In this document: positions 36,801-43,900 of the stretch, in pieces | How positions within the stretch are numbered: the stretch's first letter is position 1 | Layout of the letters: each line of letters starts with the position of its first letter | Position numbers and translations under genes: made by a program | DNA from: Lagopus muta | Lineage: Eukaryota > Chordata > Aves > Galliformes > Phasianidae | Reading direction: 5' to 3' | Length of the DNA: 64,000 nt | Assembly (NCBI RefSeq): GCF_023343835.1 | Contig: NC_064440.1 | Coordinates: 35,223,537 to 35,287,536, forward strand | The notes under the pieces: model-generated | What the model saw: the letters and a program-made list of their open reading frames with translations, nothing else | The model's database searches: none | What the model was told of the DNA's origin: nothing

Positions 36801-38336
36801 CACTTACATAGCACCTTCTTAAACTGTGGTTGGGCTTAGAATGCAGTACCTCTGCAAAGAGAAAGGAAATGGCACTGGGCTTTATTTTACAGCTGGAGAA
36901 ACTGAGGCACTGATCTGCTTGCCTTTCCCCAGGCACAGGGAGCAAACCAGCATCACTCCAGCAGAGCCACTCAGCTCCCTTTCACTGCTGCAACATATTA
37001 CAGCACTTAGCAGGGATTGCTGTGAGATCCTCATCAGATCAGTGTAGTGCTACGGCTTGTCAGAGCCTTCAGGGAAGAATTACACAGTATCTGACATGAA
37101 GAAGGGAATGCTTCCCATATGTAGTGGAATTTGGATGCATTTTTGTGTTTTTGTTGTTTGGTTTGTTTTTTTTTTTTTGCTTCTGTGAAAGACAATTGAA
37201 GGATCCCATTAGGGAAATGTTAGAATTTCTAGTGATATTTTTTGTGATTTATGCCAGTGGTGTAGAAAGGAGGAGAAATCTAAATAATTATGAGATGCAG
37301 ACTTTAGCTGGTGAGTCCTCACAGTGACTGGGTAATTCAGAATGGCAGCAGGCTAGTTCTGTCCATCAGCTCCCTGGCTGCTAAGCATTATGGAAAGGGG
37401 CACGCTGGTTTTAGAGCCAAACAGTCCCATTCCCTTCAGATATATCAATGTGCTAGTGGTGTTATTAGCATCCTGTTTATTACATTTCCTGTTGTTATGG
37501 GATTGCCTGCCCTTGCCAGCAGCTATTGAGGGGCCAGTTTTCTTGTACCTTACCTCTTAGATGTCTACTTGCTGCAGCTTGGTGCTGCTGGCAGGCAGTG
37601 CTGTGCTGCCGGCTCGTTGTAGGAAATAGCTGGTATCAGGCCATCAGCCCCCACAGCAATTGTATTTGTTCCTCTGCAATGTGCCTCTCTCCCCTTTGAA
37701 GCCTGTTGCGAGGCCTGGAGGGATGGCTTTGCCATGTGCATCATGGTAAGATACAGGAGCCCCAGTAAAAAGTGGGTGTTGTTCTTATGCTCTGTCCTAC
37801 ACAACCAAGTCCCACTTTGTCCCTGAGCCAGGCACTTGCAGCTCTTGGCTGGTAAGTAAAAGAAGTGCTTGACACACACTCGTGGTGGAGCAGAATAACT
37901 GCATAGCACAGAGATTTTAACAGAAAATCTTGGTTAGACAAGAGATTATTGTTTGCTGTTGAACAGTGGGGTGTTTTTTCCTGAACAGTGTTCTTCTCTG
38001 TGGTGTTAGCTTTGTCTTTGTGCTTCCCATCCTAAACTTTATTTCAGGAGGGGTGAGCACACCTCAAATTCTATGCAAACTTTTAAGTATTGAATGCACG
38101 TTCTTGGAGGCTTAAGAAACTTGAAGCAGCATCATGTTTCTGATAACACAACACTTTGTGTCTCTTTCAGCATCACGGACAGTGCTGTAGAACCACTAAA
38201 AGCTGAACTGGCTGAGCTGGACCAGCTGATTGAAGATCAGCAAGACAAGATTCGTGCTGTTAAAGCTAATGTTTTAAAGAATGAGGACAAAATCCGGAGG
38301 ATGGTACTTAGCATAAACCTGTCTTCAAGAAGGTGA
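694..38336 (+). CDS. TRAF3IP1: TRAF3IP1 (IFT54 / MIP-T3), intraflagellar transport protein; spliced, 14 coding exons
   Basis: The product is a subunit of the IFT-B complex, which carries cargo along ciliary microtubules; family members bind tubulin, IFT20, TRAF3 and DISC1. Joined exons give 646 residues (family members are roughly 620-690). Residues 1-120 form the MIP-T3/CH-like domain ([44 protein letters not shown]). Residues 121-380 are a Lys/Glu/Arg-rich disordered region. [14 protein letters not shown] and [11 protein letters not shown] motifs lie near 411-470. Residues 490-646 form a coiled coil ending SINLSSRR. All junctions preserve phase. ATG 694 is chosen because it aligns with the mammalian start; an in-frame ATG at 640 also exists. 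Exons: 694-816, 1120-1188, 4556-4717, 5520-5660, 5802-6272, 14278-14353, 19855-19953, 22444-22534, 23546-23632, 24132-24252, 24400-24436, 25044-25117, 35772-35995, 38171-38336. Confidence 0.95.
852..864 (-). promoter_or_regulatory. Second RFX X-box in intron 1
   Basis: GTTGCTAGGCAAC is the exact reverse complement of the promoter X-box at 567-579. It lies 36 bp into intron 1, still within the CpG island. RFX proteins bind as dimers to near-palindromic sites, so both orientations should work. Identity over all 13 bases in opposite orientation makes chance unlikely. Confidence 0.7.
1120..1188 (+). CDS. TRAF3IP1: TRAF3IP1 coding exon 2 (residues 42-64)
   Basis: Encodes [20 protein letters not shown] followed by NVK. 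The acceptor is CTTCTCAAG and the donor AAG|GTGGGT. The exon is 69 nt, phase 0 to 0, and continues the tubulin-binding N-terminal domain. Confidence 0.95.
1346..1735 (-). mobile_element. CR1 LINE 3'-region fragment, antisense
   Basis: Shows the antisense CR1 landmarks in order: GGAAGGAACCC, CTGGGATGGGGCATCC, GGGCAACCTGTGCCAGTGC, a CCCTTGTCCTATCAC block and CTTCTCCAGGC. Diverged, with small gaps and a C10 run near 1645. Confidence 0.85.
1948..2286 (-). mobile_element. CR1 LINE 3'-region fragment, antisense
   Basis: Landmarks GGGGTTGGACGGGACC, CCCATCCAGCCTGGC, TAAAGCCATTCCCCCTGG and CCTTCTCCAAGCTGAACAAA appear in antisense CR1 order. An internal deletion removes part of the AACCTGTTCCAGTG segment. 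Confidence 0.85.
3249..3392 (+). mobile_element. CR1 LINE 3' end, sense
   Basis: Starts AATCAGGTTGGATGGGGCCC, passes GGTGGCCCTGCC and GGTCCCTTCCAATCCAAGCC, and ends with CCTATGATTCTATGA, the CR1 3' terminal repeat. Confidence 0.85.
4556..4717 (+). CDS. TRAF3IP1: TRAF3IP1 coding exon 3 (residues 65-118)
   Basis: Encodes [20 protein letters not shown], then [20 protein letters not shown] and [14 protein letters not shown], all strongly conserved in the family. The acceptor has a T-rich tract and TTTAG; the donor is AAG|GTATGA. The exon is 162 nt, phase 0 to 0. Confidence 0.95.
4718..5519 (+). other. TRAF3IP1 intron 3
   Basis: About 0.8 kb of unique sequence. I see no repeat family or RNA gene in it. 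Confidence 0.8.
5520..5660 (+). CDS. TRAF3IP1: TRAF3IP1 coding exon 4 (residues 119-165)
   Basis: Encodes [20 protein letters not shown] and then a Lys/Ser/Glu-rich stretch ending SRRDKE. The acceptor is TTCTTGCAG and the donor GAG|GTAGGA. The exon is 141 nt, phase 0 to 0, and marks the end of the folded N-terminal domain. Confidence 0.95.
5802..6272 (+). CDS. TRAF3IP1: TRAF3IP1 coding exon 5 (residues 166-322), charged low-complexity exon
   Basis: A 471-nt exon encoding 157 residues dominated by K, R, E and D, with many EREK, DRE and KDR repeats, ending HGKDKAEKK. It matches the basic/acidic middle region of mammalian MIP-T3, which is compositionally but not positionally conserved. The sense strand is strongly purine-rich, so the opposite strand is open as a Ser/Phe/Leu-rich shadow frame. 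The acceptor is TTCTTTTAG and the donor AAG|GTAACT. Confidence 0.93.
6875..6952 (+). CDS. Candidate alternative TRAF3IP1 exon in intron 5 (78 nt, phase 0-0)
   Basis: A good pyrimidine-rich acceptor (TTCCTTTTAG) precedes an open, charged 26-codon stretch starting [20 protein letters not shown] and ending CQPDDE, followed by GAG|GTTAAT. It is in frame with exons 5 and 6, so inclusion would give 672 residues. The donor is weak (T at +3) and I do not see a clear mammalian counterpart. It could be a real cassette exon or a cryptic one. Confidence 0.35.
7267..7751 (-). mobile_element. Avian ERVL-type solo LTR, antisense, decayed
   Basis: Read on the minus strand it follows the avian ERVL LTR layout: TGTCCT start, GATTTAGGGTAAGAACAATG, TTGATAACACACC, CTTTTCAGCTTCTTGAGCTG, GGACAGCTCACC.AAGCTGGCC, GGTGGTGAACAA, TTATTAAACACTCTTTATCTCAACC and a GAT.AAACAAACA end. 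A segment just inside the 5' end is deleted. No coding sequence flanks it, so it is a solo LTR relic of an old endogenous retrovirus. Edges are approximate. Confidence 0.75.
9009..9700 (-). mobile_element. CR1 LINE, long antisense 3' fragment with ORF2 C-terminus
   Basis: About 690 bp. The minus strand encodes the end of CR1 ORF2 ([51 protein letters not shown]) from about 9525 down to 9260, then the 3' UTR (GTTAGAAGGGACC on the plus strand near 9031). Stops and frameshifts disrupt the rest. It is one of the better-preserved copies here. Confidence 0.9.
10925..10972 (+). other. Candidate 48-nt cassette exon in intron 5
   Basis: TTAATTAGCAG precedes and AAAAG|GTAATT follows a 48-nt open stretch that is symmetric in every phase. 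In the phase required between exons 5 and 6 (0) it encodes [16 protein letters not shown]; in phase 1 it would read a Ser-rich [15 protein letters not shown], which looks more like this protein but does not fit the neighbouring phase. A chance splice-site pair is quite possible. Confidence 0.2.
11199..11355 (-). mobile_element. CR1 LINE 3' fragment, antisense
   Basis: CATAGAATGGCCTGGGTTGC, GTTCCAACCCCCTGCTG and GATGGGGCATCCACAGCC are present. Very similar to the copies at 27499-27772 and 34989-35262, with truncation after CTCCTTGGG. Confidence 0.88.
11655..11745 (+). mobile_element. CR1 LINE 3' end, sense, short
   Basis: GTGGGCACGGAGATG, GTTGGGCTAGCTGATCTTAG and AGGTCTTTTCCAAGCTCTAT then GATTCT form the terminal 90 bp of a CR1. 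Confidence 0.7.
12965..13090 (-). mobile_element. CR1 LINE fragment, antisense
   Basis: CGGCCCTCCTCCAGACCTGC, TCCAACAGCTCCTCATCCTC and TGGGCCTCACAAGGGCAGAG match antisense CR1 ORF2 near its C-terminus. Confidence 0.75.
14019..14274. repeat. A16 and two T16 homopolymer runs before exon 6
   Basis: A16 at 14019-14034, then T16 at 14236-14251 and T16 at 14259-14274. The last T run is the polypyrimidine tract of the exon 6 acceptor. The A and T runs could pair in RNA across about 200 nt. Confidence 0.8.
14278..14353 (+). CDS. TRAF3IP1: TRAF3IP1 coding exon 6 (residues 323-347)
   Basis: Encodes [20 protein letters not shown] then KPRGE, resembling the mammalian stretch with TKTSKRRSK. The acceptor follows two runs of 16 T. 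The donor is AAG|GTAACC, so the exon leaves in phase 1, which exon 7 accepts. Only the reading phase 0 at entry avoids an immediate stop. Confidence 0.85.
15026..15447 (+). mobile_element. CR1 LINE, sense 3' copy with intact tail
   Basis: Encodes [20 protein letters not shown] and following ORF2 C-terminal residues ([27 protein letters not shown]), stays open to about 15353, and ends in GGTCTTTTCCAACCTTGGTG followed by three ATTCTATG-type repeats. Relatively young-looking, 5'-truncated. Confidence 0.92.
15960..16035 (+). mobile_element. CR1 LINE 3' end, sense, short
   Basis: GGGGCTGGACTTGATGGTCC, CTTCCAACCCCTACAG and TTCTGTGATTCTG give the terminal 75 bp of a CR1. Confidence 0.75.
16330..16612 (+). 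mobile_element. CR1 LINE 3' fragment, sense
   Basis: AGCAGTGATAGGACAAGAGG, GGCTTTAAGTTGCTCCAGGG and GGAACAGGCTGCCTGGGG lead to a degraded tail TTTTATGATTGTATGA. Confidence 0.85.
17880..18120 (-). mobile_element. CR1 LINE reverse-transcriptase fragment, antisense
   Basis: The minus strand encodes [14 protein letters not shown] and [14 protein letters not shown], corresponding to the RT block with FSKAFDTVPH and the following IRNWLDGRTQ motif of CR1. Frameshifted and stop-containing beyond this; edges are uncertain. Confidence 0.75.
18612..18702 (+). mobile_element. CR1 LINE 3' end, sense, short
   Basis: CCATGGGTGGGCATGGTGG, GTTGGAGGTCTTTTCCAACC and ATTCTAAGATTCTA mark the terminal 90 bp. Confidence 0.8.
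19855..19953 (+). CDS. TRAF3IP1: TRAF3IP1 coding exon 7 (residues 348-380)
   Basis: Encodes [20 protein letters not shown] and [13 protein letters not shown], resembling mammalian TSISDDNSASL...TEKQKG. The acceptor is TGTTATAG and the donor AAG|GTAGGT. It enters and leaves in phase 1 (99 nt), so it could be skipped without a frameshift. Confidence 0.88.
20472..20951 (+). mobile_element. Avian ERVL-type solo LTR, sense
   Basis: About 480 bp beginning TGTCTTAGTTTCAGCTGGGA and ending GGTTAAACCACAACA (TG...CA). Internal LTR landmarks are in order: GTTGATAACACACTGATG, GGACAGCTGACTTAAACTGG, CCAAAGGGATATTCCAGGCC, GGTGGTGAGCAATTGCTTGT and ATCTCTACCCATGAGTTCTA. No clean 5-bp target duplication is seen, and no internal retroviral genes flank it. 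Same family as 7267-7751, opposite orientation. Confidence 0.85.
21611..21720 (+). other. Candidate alternative 3'-terminal exon of TRAF3IP1
   Basis: A strong acceptor (TTTACTATTTCCAG) is followed by 44 nt that, joined in phase 1 to exon 7, encode [14 protein letters not shown] and TGA (21652-21654). AATAAA occurs at 21688-21693 and twice, overlapping, at 21706-21715. If used, this would yield a shortened protein lacking the C-terminal coiled coil. No transcript evidence is available. Confidence 0.25.
22444..22534 (+). CDS. TRAF3IP1: TRAF3IP1 coding exon 8 (residues 381-410)
   Basis: Encodes [20 protein letters not shown] then [10 protein letters not shown], matching mammalian PEVPETPEIPNELSSN. 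The donor is AAG|GTTTGT, leaving in phase 2. Confidence 0.9.
22535..23545 (+). other. TRAF3IP1 intron 8
   Basis: A 1.0-kb intron with one LTR-like repeat near its 5' end (22572-22795). The remainder is unrecognised. Confidence 0.8.
22572..22795 (+). mobile_element. LTR-like interspersed repeat, copy A
   Basis: Shares ordered blocks with the reverse complement of 28055-28290: GAGGTA, TGCTGAGTC.TGGCCTGAA, TGATTGA.CACCTGA, CAGAGGAGC.CAG, CCCAGA, ATTTAAG and TCTC..GGAGATC. The ATTTAAG box sits where a TATA element would in an LTR. I cannot name the family from memory. Confidence 0.55.
23546..23632 (+). CDS. TRAF3IP1: TRAF3IP1 coding exon 9 (residues 411-439)
   Basis: Encodes [20 protein letters not shown] and ESTEALLPE, one of the best-conserved motifs of the disordered region. 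The acceptor is TTCTTGCAG and the donor AAG|GTGAGG. The exon is 87 nt, phase 2 to 2. Confidence 0.95.
24132..24252 (+). CDS. TRAF3IP1: TRAF3IP1 coding exon 10 (residues 440-480)
   Basis: Encodes [40 protein letters not shown] and M. The acidic run followed by QFVVEA is diagnostic. The inferred donor ATG|GTCTGT is poor (C at +3), but it is the only one nearby that joins in frame to exon 11. Reading on would hit TAA after two codons. Confidence 0.88.
24400..24436 (+). CDS. TRAF3IP1: TRAF3IP1 coding exon 11 (residues 481-492), 37-nt micro-like exon
   Basis: Encodes [12 protein letters not shown] and the first base of Gly, matching mammalian ELEEEEKHGG. An in-frame TAG directly precedes it, so the acceptor must be at 24398-24399. 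The donor is ATG|GTATGT, phase 1. Confidence 0.9.
25044..25117 (+). CDS. TRAF3IP1: TRAF3IP1 coding exon 12 (residues 493-517)
   Basis: Encodes [20 protein letters not shown] and KTTEK, matching mammalian [20 protein letters not shown]. The acceptor is ATCCAG and the donor AAG|GTAAGA. It enters in phase 1 and leaves in phase 0. Confidence 0.95.
26216..26245. repeat. T13-A17 perfect hairpin tract
   Basis: A run of 13 T (26216-26228) is directly followed by 17 A. It is a self-complementary sequence prone to cruciform formation and slippage. Confidence 0.85.
27499..27772 (-). mobile_element. CR1 LINE 3' fragment, antisense
   Basis: CACAGAATGGCCTGGGTTGA, GTGCAGGTCACCAACCAGCA, GGGCAACCTGTTCCAGTGCC and TTTAAAACCATTCCCCC are present. 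Nearly identical in its shared part to 34989-35262 and 11199-11355. Confidence 0.92.
28055..28290 (-). mobile_element. LTR-like interspersed repeat, copy B, antisense
   Basis: The reverse complement reads GAGGTATGCCTCTGTATGGG, CTGCTGAGTCACGGCCTGAA, TGATTGATCACCTGAGG, CCTATTTAAGAGCTGGC and CTCTCCTGGAGATCTGC, collinear with copy A at 22572-22795. It may extend to about 27780 on its 3' side, next to the CR1. Confidence 0.55.
29851..30216 (-). mobile_element. CR1 LINE 3' fragment, antisense
   Basis: Begins AATCACAGAATGGCACAGG, continues GGAAGGGACCTCAAGGATCA, GGGCCCCATCCAACCTGGCC, CATCTCACCACTCTCACAGC and CTCCCTTTAGGTACTGAAGG. A complete antisense CR1 3' UTR. Confidence 0.92.
31740..32440. other. 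Unique AT-rich intronic block, possible conserved non-coding element
   Basis: About 700 bp without recognisable repeats, with many ATTA/TAAT cores (for example AATTTATTGATT near 32125, CTAATTAAATAGG near 32175) between GC-moderate segments. Texture resembles a vertebrate enhancer, but this is only compositional. Confidence 0.2.
34989..35262 (-). mobile_element. CR1 LINE 3' end, antisense
   Basis: Starts with the terminal repeats (AGAATCATTGGATGATAGAA, TCATAGAATGG), then GTTCCAACCCCCTGCTG, GGGGCATCCACAGCC and CCAACCTAAACCTCCCCTG. Same subfamily as 27499-27772. Confidence 0.92.
35772..35995 (+). CDS. TRAF3IP1: TRAF3IP1 coding exon 13 (residues 518-591), coiled-coil start
   Basis: Encodes a charged helix with [40 protein letters not shown] and [16 protein letters not shown]. 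This is the coiled coil used for partner binding (IFT20 in known family members). The acceptor is CTGTCAG and the donor AG|GTGAGC, phase 2. Confidence 0.95.
35996..38170 (+). other. TRAF3IP1 intron 13
   Basis: A 2.2-kb intron with a MIR-like SINE relic (36795-36960) and otherwise unrecognised unique sequence, including a T12 run near 37170. Confidence 0.85.
36795..36960 (+). mobile_element. MIR-like CORE-SINE relic
   Basis: Contains CCTTGCACTTACATAGCACC and TTATTTTACAGCTGGAGAAA followed by CTGAGGCAC, matching the body of the ancient MIR SINE in sense order. Strongly decayed, consistent with an amniote-age insertion. Confidence 0.55.
38171..38336 (+). CDS. TRAF3IP1: TRAF3IP1 last coding exon 14 (residues 592-646, stop TGA)
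   Basis: Begins by completing AGC (Ser) with exon 13, giving [20 protein letters not shown], and runs through [20 protein letters not shown] to SINLSSRR and TGA at 38334-38336. Mammalian proteins end the same way. The acceptor is CTCTTTCAG. Confidence 0.96.
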
Positions 38337-39834
38337 AGAAGGGAGGGACAAAAAAAAGCCTTGGGACTGATAGACTGATATTCCTACCAAATAAAAATTC
38401 TTACCAAATAGTGGAGAAAAGTGAAGATATGCCTTGTTGGGATGTAAAGTGGCTAGGGACTGGGAGCCTAAGAGTTATATAAAATACCATTGATCTTTAG
38501 GTGTTGATATTACTGTGGATAAAATGATGTCCATTTGATTGCTCAAGGTGCAGAGCTATTAAAATAACTTGTTTGTTTAAATGTGAACTGCTGTTACTCA
38601 CTTGCCAGGTCTTCACTGCCCCTCTTTCCCTCCATGGCCTGTTGAGCCCTGTTTCTGAGCCAGTTCTCTATGCATCTCCTTCCTCCCTTCGTGTCCACTG
38701 AGGTTACTTTTCAACATGCTGTCGTGAGCAGGTCAGGGGATTCCTGAATCTTGCAAAGTAGGCTACAAAAGGATGCCACAAGACCAAGAGGTAAAGCCTT
38801 GTGTCACTTGCAGTTCCTTGCATCGTTACAGAGATGATGTCGTGTTTTCAGAGCTATCAGGAATCTTATTAGGAAGGACTGAAAATGCAATACAAGCATC
38901 ACCATGTCAGGGAGCAGAAGTACTTTATCTGCACAGGTGTTAATGCCATTTTTATTGCGTGTGTTCATTTGGAAAGGATTAATTTAAGTACCTGTTTCCT
39001 CCCAAATGCATGTTCCTGCAACTTTTTGTATGTGAATAATAATTCCTCTGTTTTGTTTTTTTTTTATTTAACTGCAGGTGTCTGTACTGTTTTCCTAATG
39101 ACCTCTTGTTTGTAGTTTTTCCTTATTCCTAAATCTGCAAAGTGTGTGTTAGCATAGACACAACTGTATGACACTGCCCTGAGCACAGAATGCTTTGGTC
39201 CCCTGCAAGGCTGTTCCCTTAAGATTTTTACAGTGTGTGAGTACATCCACTCCTATGTTGTTTGGATTATGTATGAAGTGGCAGTGTCCTCTTTTTCCTT
39301 CTTTTGTTAGCAAAACTAGTTCTGGGTTGTTTTTTTTCCTTTCTTATTGATATCTGGGCCTCAAAAAAATCTACCAAAAGGATAACCACCAAATAATGTG
39401 AGTATTTAATACTCAAATATGAATGTTTTAAAGGGTTTTACGTGTTTGTTTAAGTAAGTTAGTGGGGAGGATTTTATTTTCCTTCCTGGGTAATCACCTG
39501 TGGTTACACCTAGAGGTAGTCTGCCCCAGAACTTGGACTGTGACAGGAATTCAGTGCTTTGGTGATGAAAAGTGACTCATTTTCTAAGCTCAAAGTAATC
39601 AACAGCATACTGCACCTAGGAGTTGCATCCTAGCTTTGGTCACTGTAAGGGCAGGATGCTTTGCTGCATGAGGTTTTGGTCAGATTGGAGAGCAAGCAGG
39701 GAACTGTGAGAGAGTATGTGAAGTGTCTGTTCCCTTCTGAACAGTACACAGTGCTGTGCTCTGTGCTTTTGAATTGCCATCTCAATTTTTAATTTGGTGA
39801 AGCAGTATCTCTACAGTAAAAAAGGAGACAGACT
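38337..39834 (+). other. TRAF3IP1 3' UTR and flank
   Basis: Unique sequence after the stop codon. The 3' UTR probably ends near 38410 if the proximal AATAAA is used. No other gene or repeat is recognised up to the CR1 at 39835. Confidence 0.6.
38390..38395 (+). terminator. Poly(A) signal AATAAA, proximal, TRAF3IP1
   Basis: AATAAA lies 54 nt after the stop codon, with a T/G-containing stretch (GCCTTGTTGGG, near 38430) downstream. This would give a very short 3' UTR. A further AATAAA at 40414-40419 could serve a longer one. Which is used cannot be read here. Confidence 0.5.
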
Positions 39835-40087
39835 CTTTAGCGGGGTCTGTGGTGATAGAACAAGGGGAAATGGTTTGAGAGAGAGGAGATTGAGGTTAGA
39901 TGTAACTGGAACAGATTGCCCAGTGTTGTGGTTGATGCCCTGCCCCTGGAGACTTTCGAGGCGAGGCTGGATCAGGCCCTGGGCACCCTGATCTGGCTGT
40001 AGTGTCCCTGTGCATTGCAGGGGAGATGGACTGGATGGCCCTCAGAGGTCCCTTCCAACTCTAAGGATTCTGTGATCCTATTCTATG
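39835..40087 (+). mobile_element. CR1 LINE 3' end, sense
   Basis: GGTGATAGAACAAGGGGAAA, AGGCGAGGCTGGATCAGGCC, TGGACTGGATGGCCCTCAG and GGTCCCTTCCAACTCTAAGG, with a degraded tail GATTCTGTGATCC. Internal deletions. Confidence 0.88.
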
Positions 40088-40789
40088 TAGAGGCCAGAAA
40101 AGCAAGACTCCTGCTGGGAGCTTTTTGTTGCCACCTCCTGCAACTGTGCATTGATTATCACCCAAGTTTGGAGCCTGTCCGCTGTCTTTCAGGTCTGATC
40201 ACAGCCAAAGGTGTTCATGATGCCCACCACAAACCCCAGGGCTCAGGACTGGTGATGCAGTTTCTCCATGCAGGATAAACGTTGCCTCAGCAGTGCTGGG
40301 ACTGCAGTGGTGTGACCAGGCTGTGTCCAGCCCCGCGCAGTCTTGACATGGAGAATTTCTTGACCACTGATGACTTCCAGTTCTGAGGTCTGTGCTTTGG
40401 GCTTTGTAGCTCAAATAAACATCTGTGCTTCGTGAAGGGGAAGGGAGACACTGTGAGAATAGATATGGATATGTGTCTGCATAGCTGCTTGTGATTCTTG
40501 CACATGCTACACTGCCTATGCCTTGAGCTTGACTTTCAGCTGTGGGTGGTTCATTAGCAAGGGAGACTTTGCTAGTGCAGTGGTTTGGGATTTAAAAATC
40601 CCTTACACTGTTAGGCCCCTTTAGAGCTAATGGAGCCTGACGGGTCTGGGAAGCAGGACTTGTACTTCATGACATGCCTAACATTCCTCTCTCTTGTGTG
40701 GGTCAGGAGGTGGCTGCCAATCCTTCTGGTTTTTAGGATTGGGGAGTGTTTCTCAGCCAGAAAGGTTCAGCTGTTAGCTGGACCCTACC

Positions 40790-40940
40790 AGAAGGCTGCA
40801 GTGAGGTCTTCTCTTGGCTGAACAAGCCCAGCTCCCTCAGCCTGTCTCCACAGCAGAGATGCTCTAGCTCTCTCATCATCCTCATAGCCCTCCTCTGGAT
40901 CCACTCCGTGTTTATAGTGCACTGCAGGTGGGGTTACTGG
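40790..40940 (-). mobile_element. CR1 LINE fragment, antisense
   Basis: GGCTGCAGTGAGGTCTTCTC, GCTGAACAAGCCCAGCTCCC and TCATAGCCCTCCTCTGGATC are antisense CR1 ORF2 C-terminus. Confidence 0.85.
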
Positions 40941-43900
40941 TGTCAGAACTTACATGTGATTTGTCTCACTCACTCATGAACTAGGAGTCCTTCAGTCTTA
41001 AACTCTGCACTTTAGCTACAGGAACACCTCTTCCATCCACTAAAGGCCCTCTGGTTTCTCACCCAGCATGAAGGTAGATGCTCTGGATAGCAGACTTTGC
41101 ATGCTCCTTTTCCCCCAAAATGTCAGTCCTCATTGGCACTTTCCAAGTGCAGTTTCTCTAACTCAACCTGCTTGATCAGTGGCAGAATTTCAGTCTATTT
41201 TTGGCTCTGTTGGCATACTGTCCTGCTTGGAAGTACACAGATGTGTAATTAAGTTTTGCAAATGAATGGCTCTTGCCAGATCTGGCACTCAAATGCTTGT
41301 GTTTCAGGCTTTGTGGTAAATGCTCGGTGGTTTGACTGTTTCCAAATGTGAACTTCAGGCTGCCTGCTGATTCAGGAAGACAGTGCTACCATTGCTCACG
41401 TCTCATTATCCTCACCACCCTGGGAAAAAGGAACACCAGCAGTGTTGTTATTCAGCTTGGAAGTCTGGAATTTCTGCTCACTTGTGTGTAATGTAGGATA
41501 CCCCATCTCCAATGGAGCTGTGGAGCACACATCCCTGAGTCAGATTTGGGTTTTTCTCCATTGACCTGCTTGCCTGATCTTGCTATAGCTACCTCTGGTT
41601 TGTCTCAGCAGTGCTGTGTTGCCATGCTGCAGATCTGAAGACCAGATGGAAACTCCTTTTGGCACAGAGTGCTTGCTAAGCTGGGAGGACTGAGAGAGGG
41701 ACACGTTGTTGCTTCCTCCATAGCATGCTCTTTCTTTCAGCTGTCTCCTTGCTGCAATTTGCTGTATAGGATTTGTTCCTCCATGAAGTCAGAACAGTTG
41801 TGAGGCCTCAAAGATGCTCTCTTGCCTCTTGGCTTACTTCCCTTGAGCACGTCTTGAAACATAAGAGGTAAAAATGCCAATTACTTTTAAATGCATTAGA
41901 ATTGCAAAGCTCTGGTATCCTGTGTCTGTAGAGCAAAGCCTGGCATTTGTGAAATCAGCCAACCTGTACATGATTGAGGGGATGCAGCCCACTGAAAGCT
42001 AATTGAAAATTAGCTCCTAAGCAGCTTCACTGCAAAAATTAGGAAGAATCAGTGCTTTTATTTCTCCTCAGCAAGTGCGAAGGTGAGTGCATCTAGTATT
42101 CCTAGTGGATTTGGTTGCTGCTGGACATGGAGCGATCTCCAGCTCTCAGGAAGCCCCCCACGGTGCCCAGAGAGCTGCCCACCTGGCCAAGGCACTCCTC
42201 TTCTAACACATTTCCTGCCCTGTTTGGTGAGAAAATATGAAAGAAATAACGTATCCGTTTTCCAGCGAGAAATTTAATTAGAAGGAATTAAAAGGTGTAG
42301 TTTATAGTTTAATTTAACGCGATGAAAAAAAGGATTGGTTTCCTCCCCCTACTGCCCAAATCCCAAGCTGAGTCGATGGCAGCCAGGCCTCGAATTGCAT
42401 CCGACGGCCACAGAAGTGAAATGCTTACCAAGAAGAAAAGAGAGAGAGCTTCCACTTCAGATTTATGACTTGTGAAGCAGAGGTTGCACGGGTTAGCGTT
42501 AATTTATGTCGCACCGTGTCCCACAGACTTGACTTTGTTGTGTGCCCGGGAATGGGCTGAAAAACTGATTTTGTTGGCTGCTTTTACAGGTCACATGCGT
42601 GCTTTAGGTTCTATTTTGGGCCACTGAGGCTCTCGGTTTTGTATACACAGTGAAATGTGTGTTCAGACATGGGGAGTGTGTGCCTGTCCCTGCGAGGCAG
42701 GGTTCTCCCGCCCAGGTCGTTTCCCCTTTTTGGTGTTTGTTTGGATTGTGGCAGCAGTCGAGGAGCATCAGGAAGAAAATGAATGCGTGGGGCCTGTTGG
42801 TACTGTAGAGTTTTCCCCCTGGTTGAAGTCAGTTCAGCAGCAAATTCTGGTGCTGGGCTCTGTAGGGGAGCCCCTCTGCATGGTGGCCCTCCCTCAAGCG
42901 CTTCTGTCACGACTTTTCCAAAGCCACCACTTGCTGTTGAGGTTGAGAACCCAGATGTGGTTTCTTAAGGATCTCTCAGCCTCACGGTAGGCTGATGCAG
43001 AGCAGCTTTCCTCACACTCACAGTTCCAGTGTCTTCATCCAAAAGAAACCTTTGGGGAATGCTTACACATCTTGGGCCTTTAGCAGAGCCATTGAGTAGC
43101 AGTAATAGTTGAGCTGATTATTTCTCTTCGAGGTGAGAGGTGGGGAAGCCAGGGCCAGTGCACTCACCTTCCTGAGCTTCTGCCATCTGACAGAAGAGCC
43201 CCTTCCAGTCAACCAGGTACAAATGGGAAGGACTTTTATGAATTTAATGGAAAAAGGCATATTTTAACAGAGCTCTTTCTGTTTCAGAAGGCTGACTTGG
43301 TCTAAAAGGAAATGGATGGGAAATGGTAAAGGCAAGCAGCGTGAAGGAGCTGCACAGTATCTCTCAATTCCTGGGCTGGCAGCCTAGCCACAGGGACGAC
43401 TTTCTGGCTAGCAGCTTTACGTTGGATTAGAGGTGCTTAATTTCTTCTGTGCTTTCAGGTTTCTCTGTTTTTGGAACAGTGTCTGCTGGTGCTGGAGACC
43501 AAGAGTCGGCTGTGCTTGGGAGGAGCTGGGGATACACAGTGCAGAGCAGAGCTGTCTGCGAAGGAGGAGCTGTTTGGATAAGAAACAGTTGCTTTGAGCA
43601 GGAGATTCAGAGCGGCTCTGGCTTTATGCTAGAGAGAAAGGAAGTCTACCTGTCCAATTTAAATAATCTCGGTGGTATTTGCAGCGCACGTTACAAAGCC
43701 AGAAGCTGGAATCAACCTGAGGTAAGTCCTGAGTCAGCATCAGTGCGTGGAGCACAGGGACAGGTAAGAACCAGAAGCAACTCTGACAGCTTGTGAGTGA
43801 GCAGCCATGCTGGGAGTCCTCCTCACACTCTCCTGTGGGCAGACAAGAACCCTTTAACCGTTTGCACTATTCTTTATTTCTTTATTTATTTTTCTGCAGA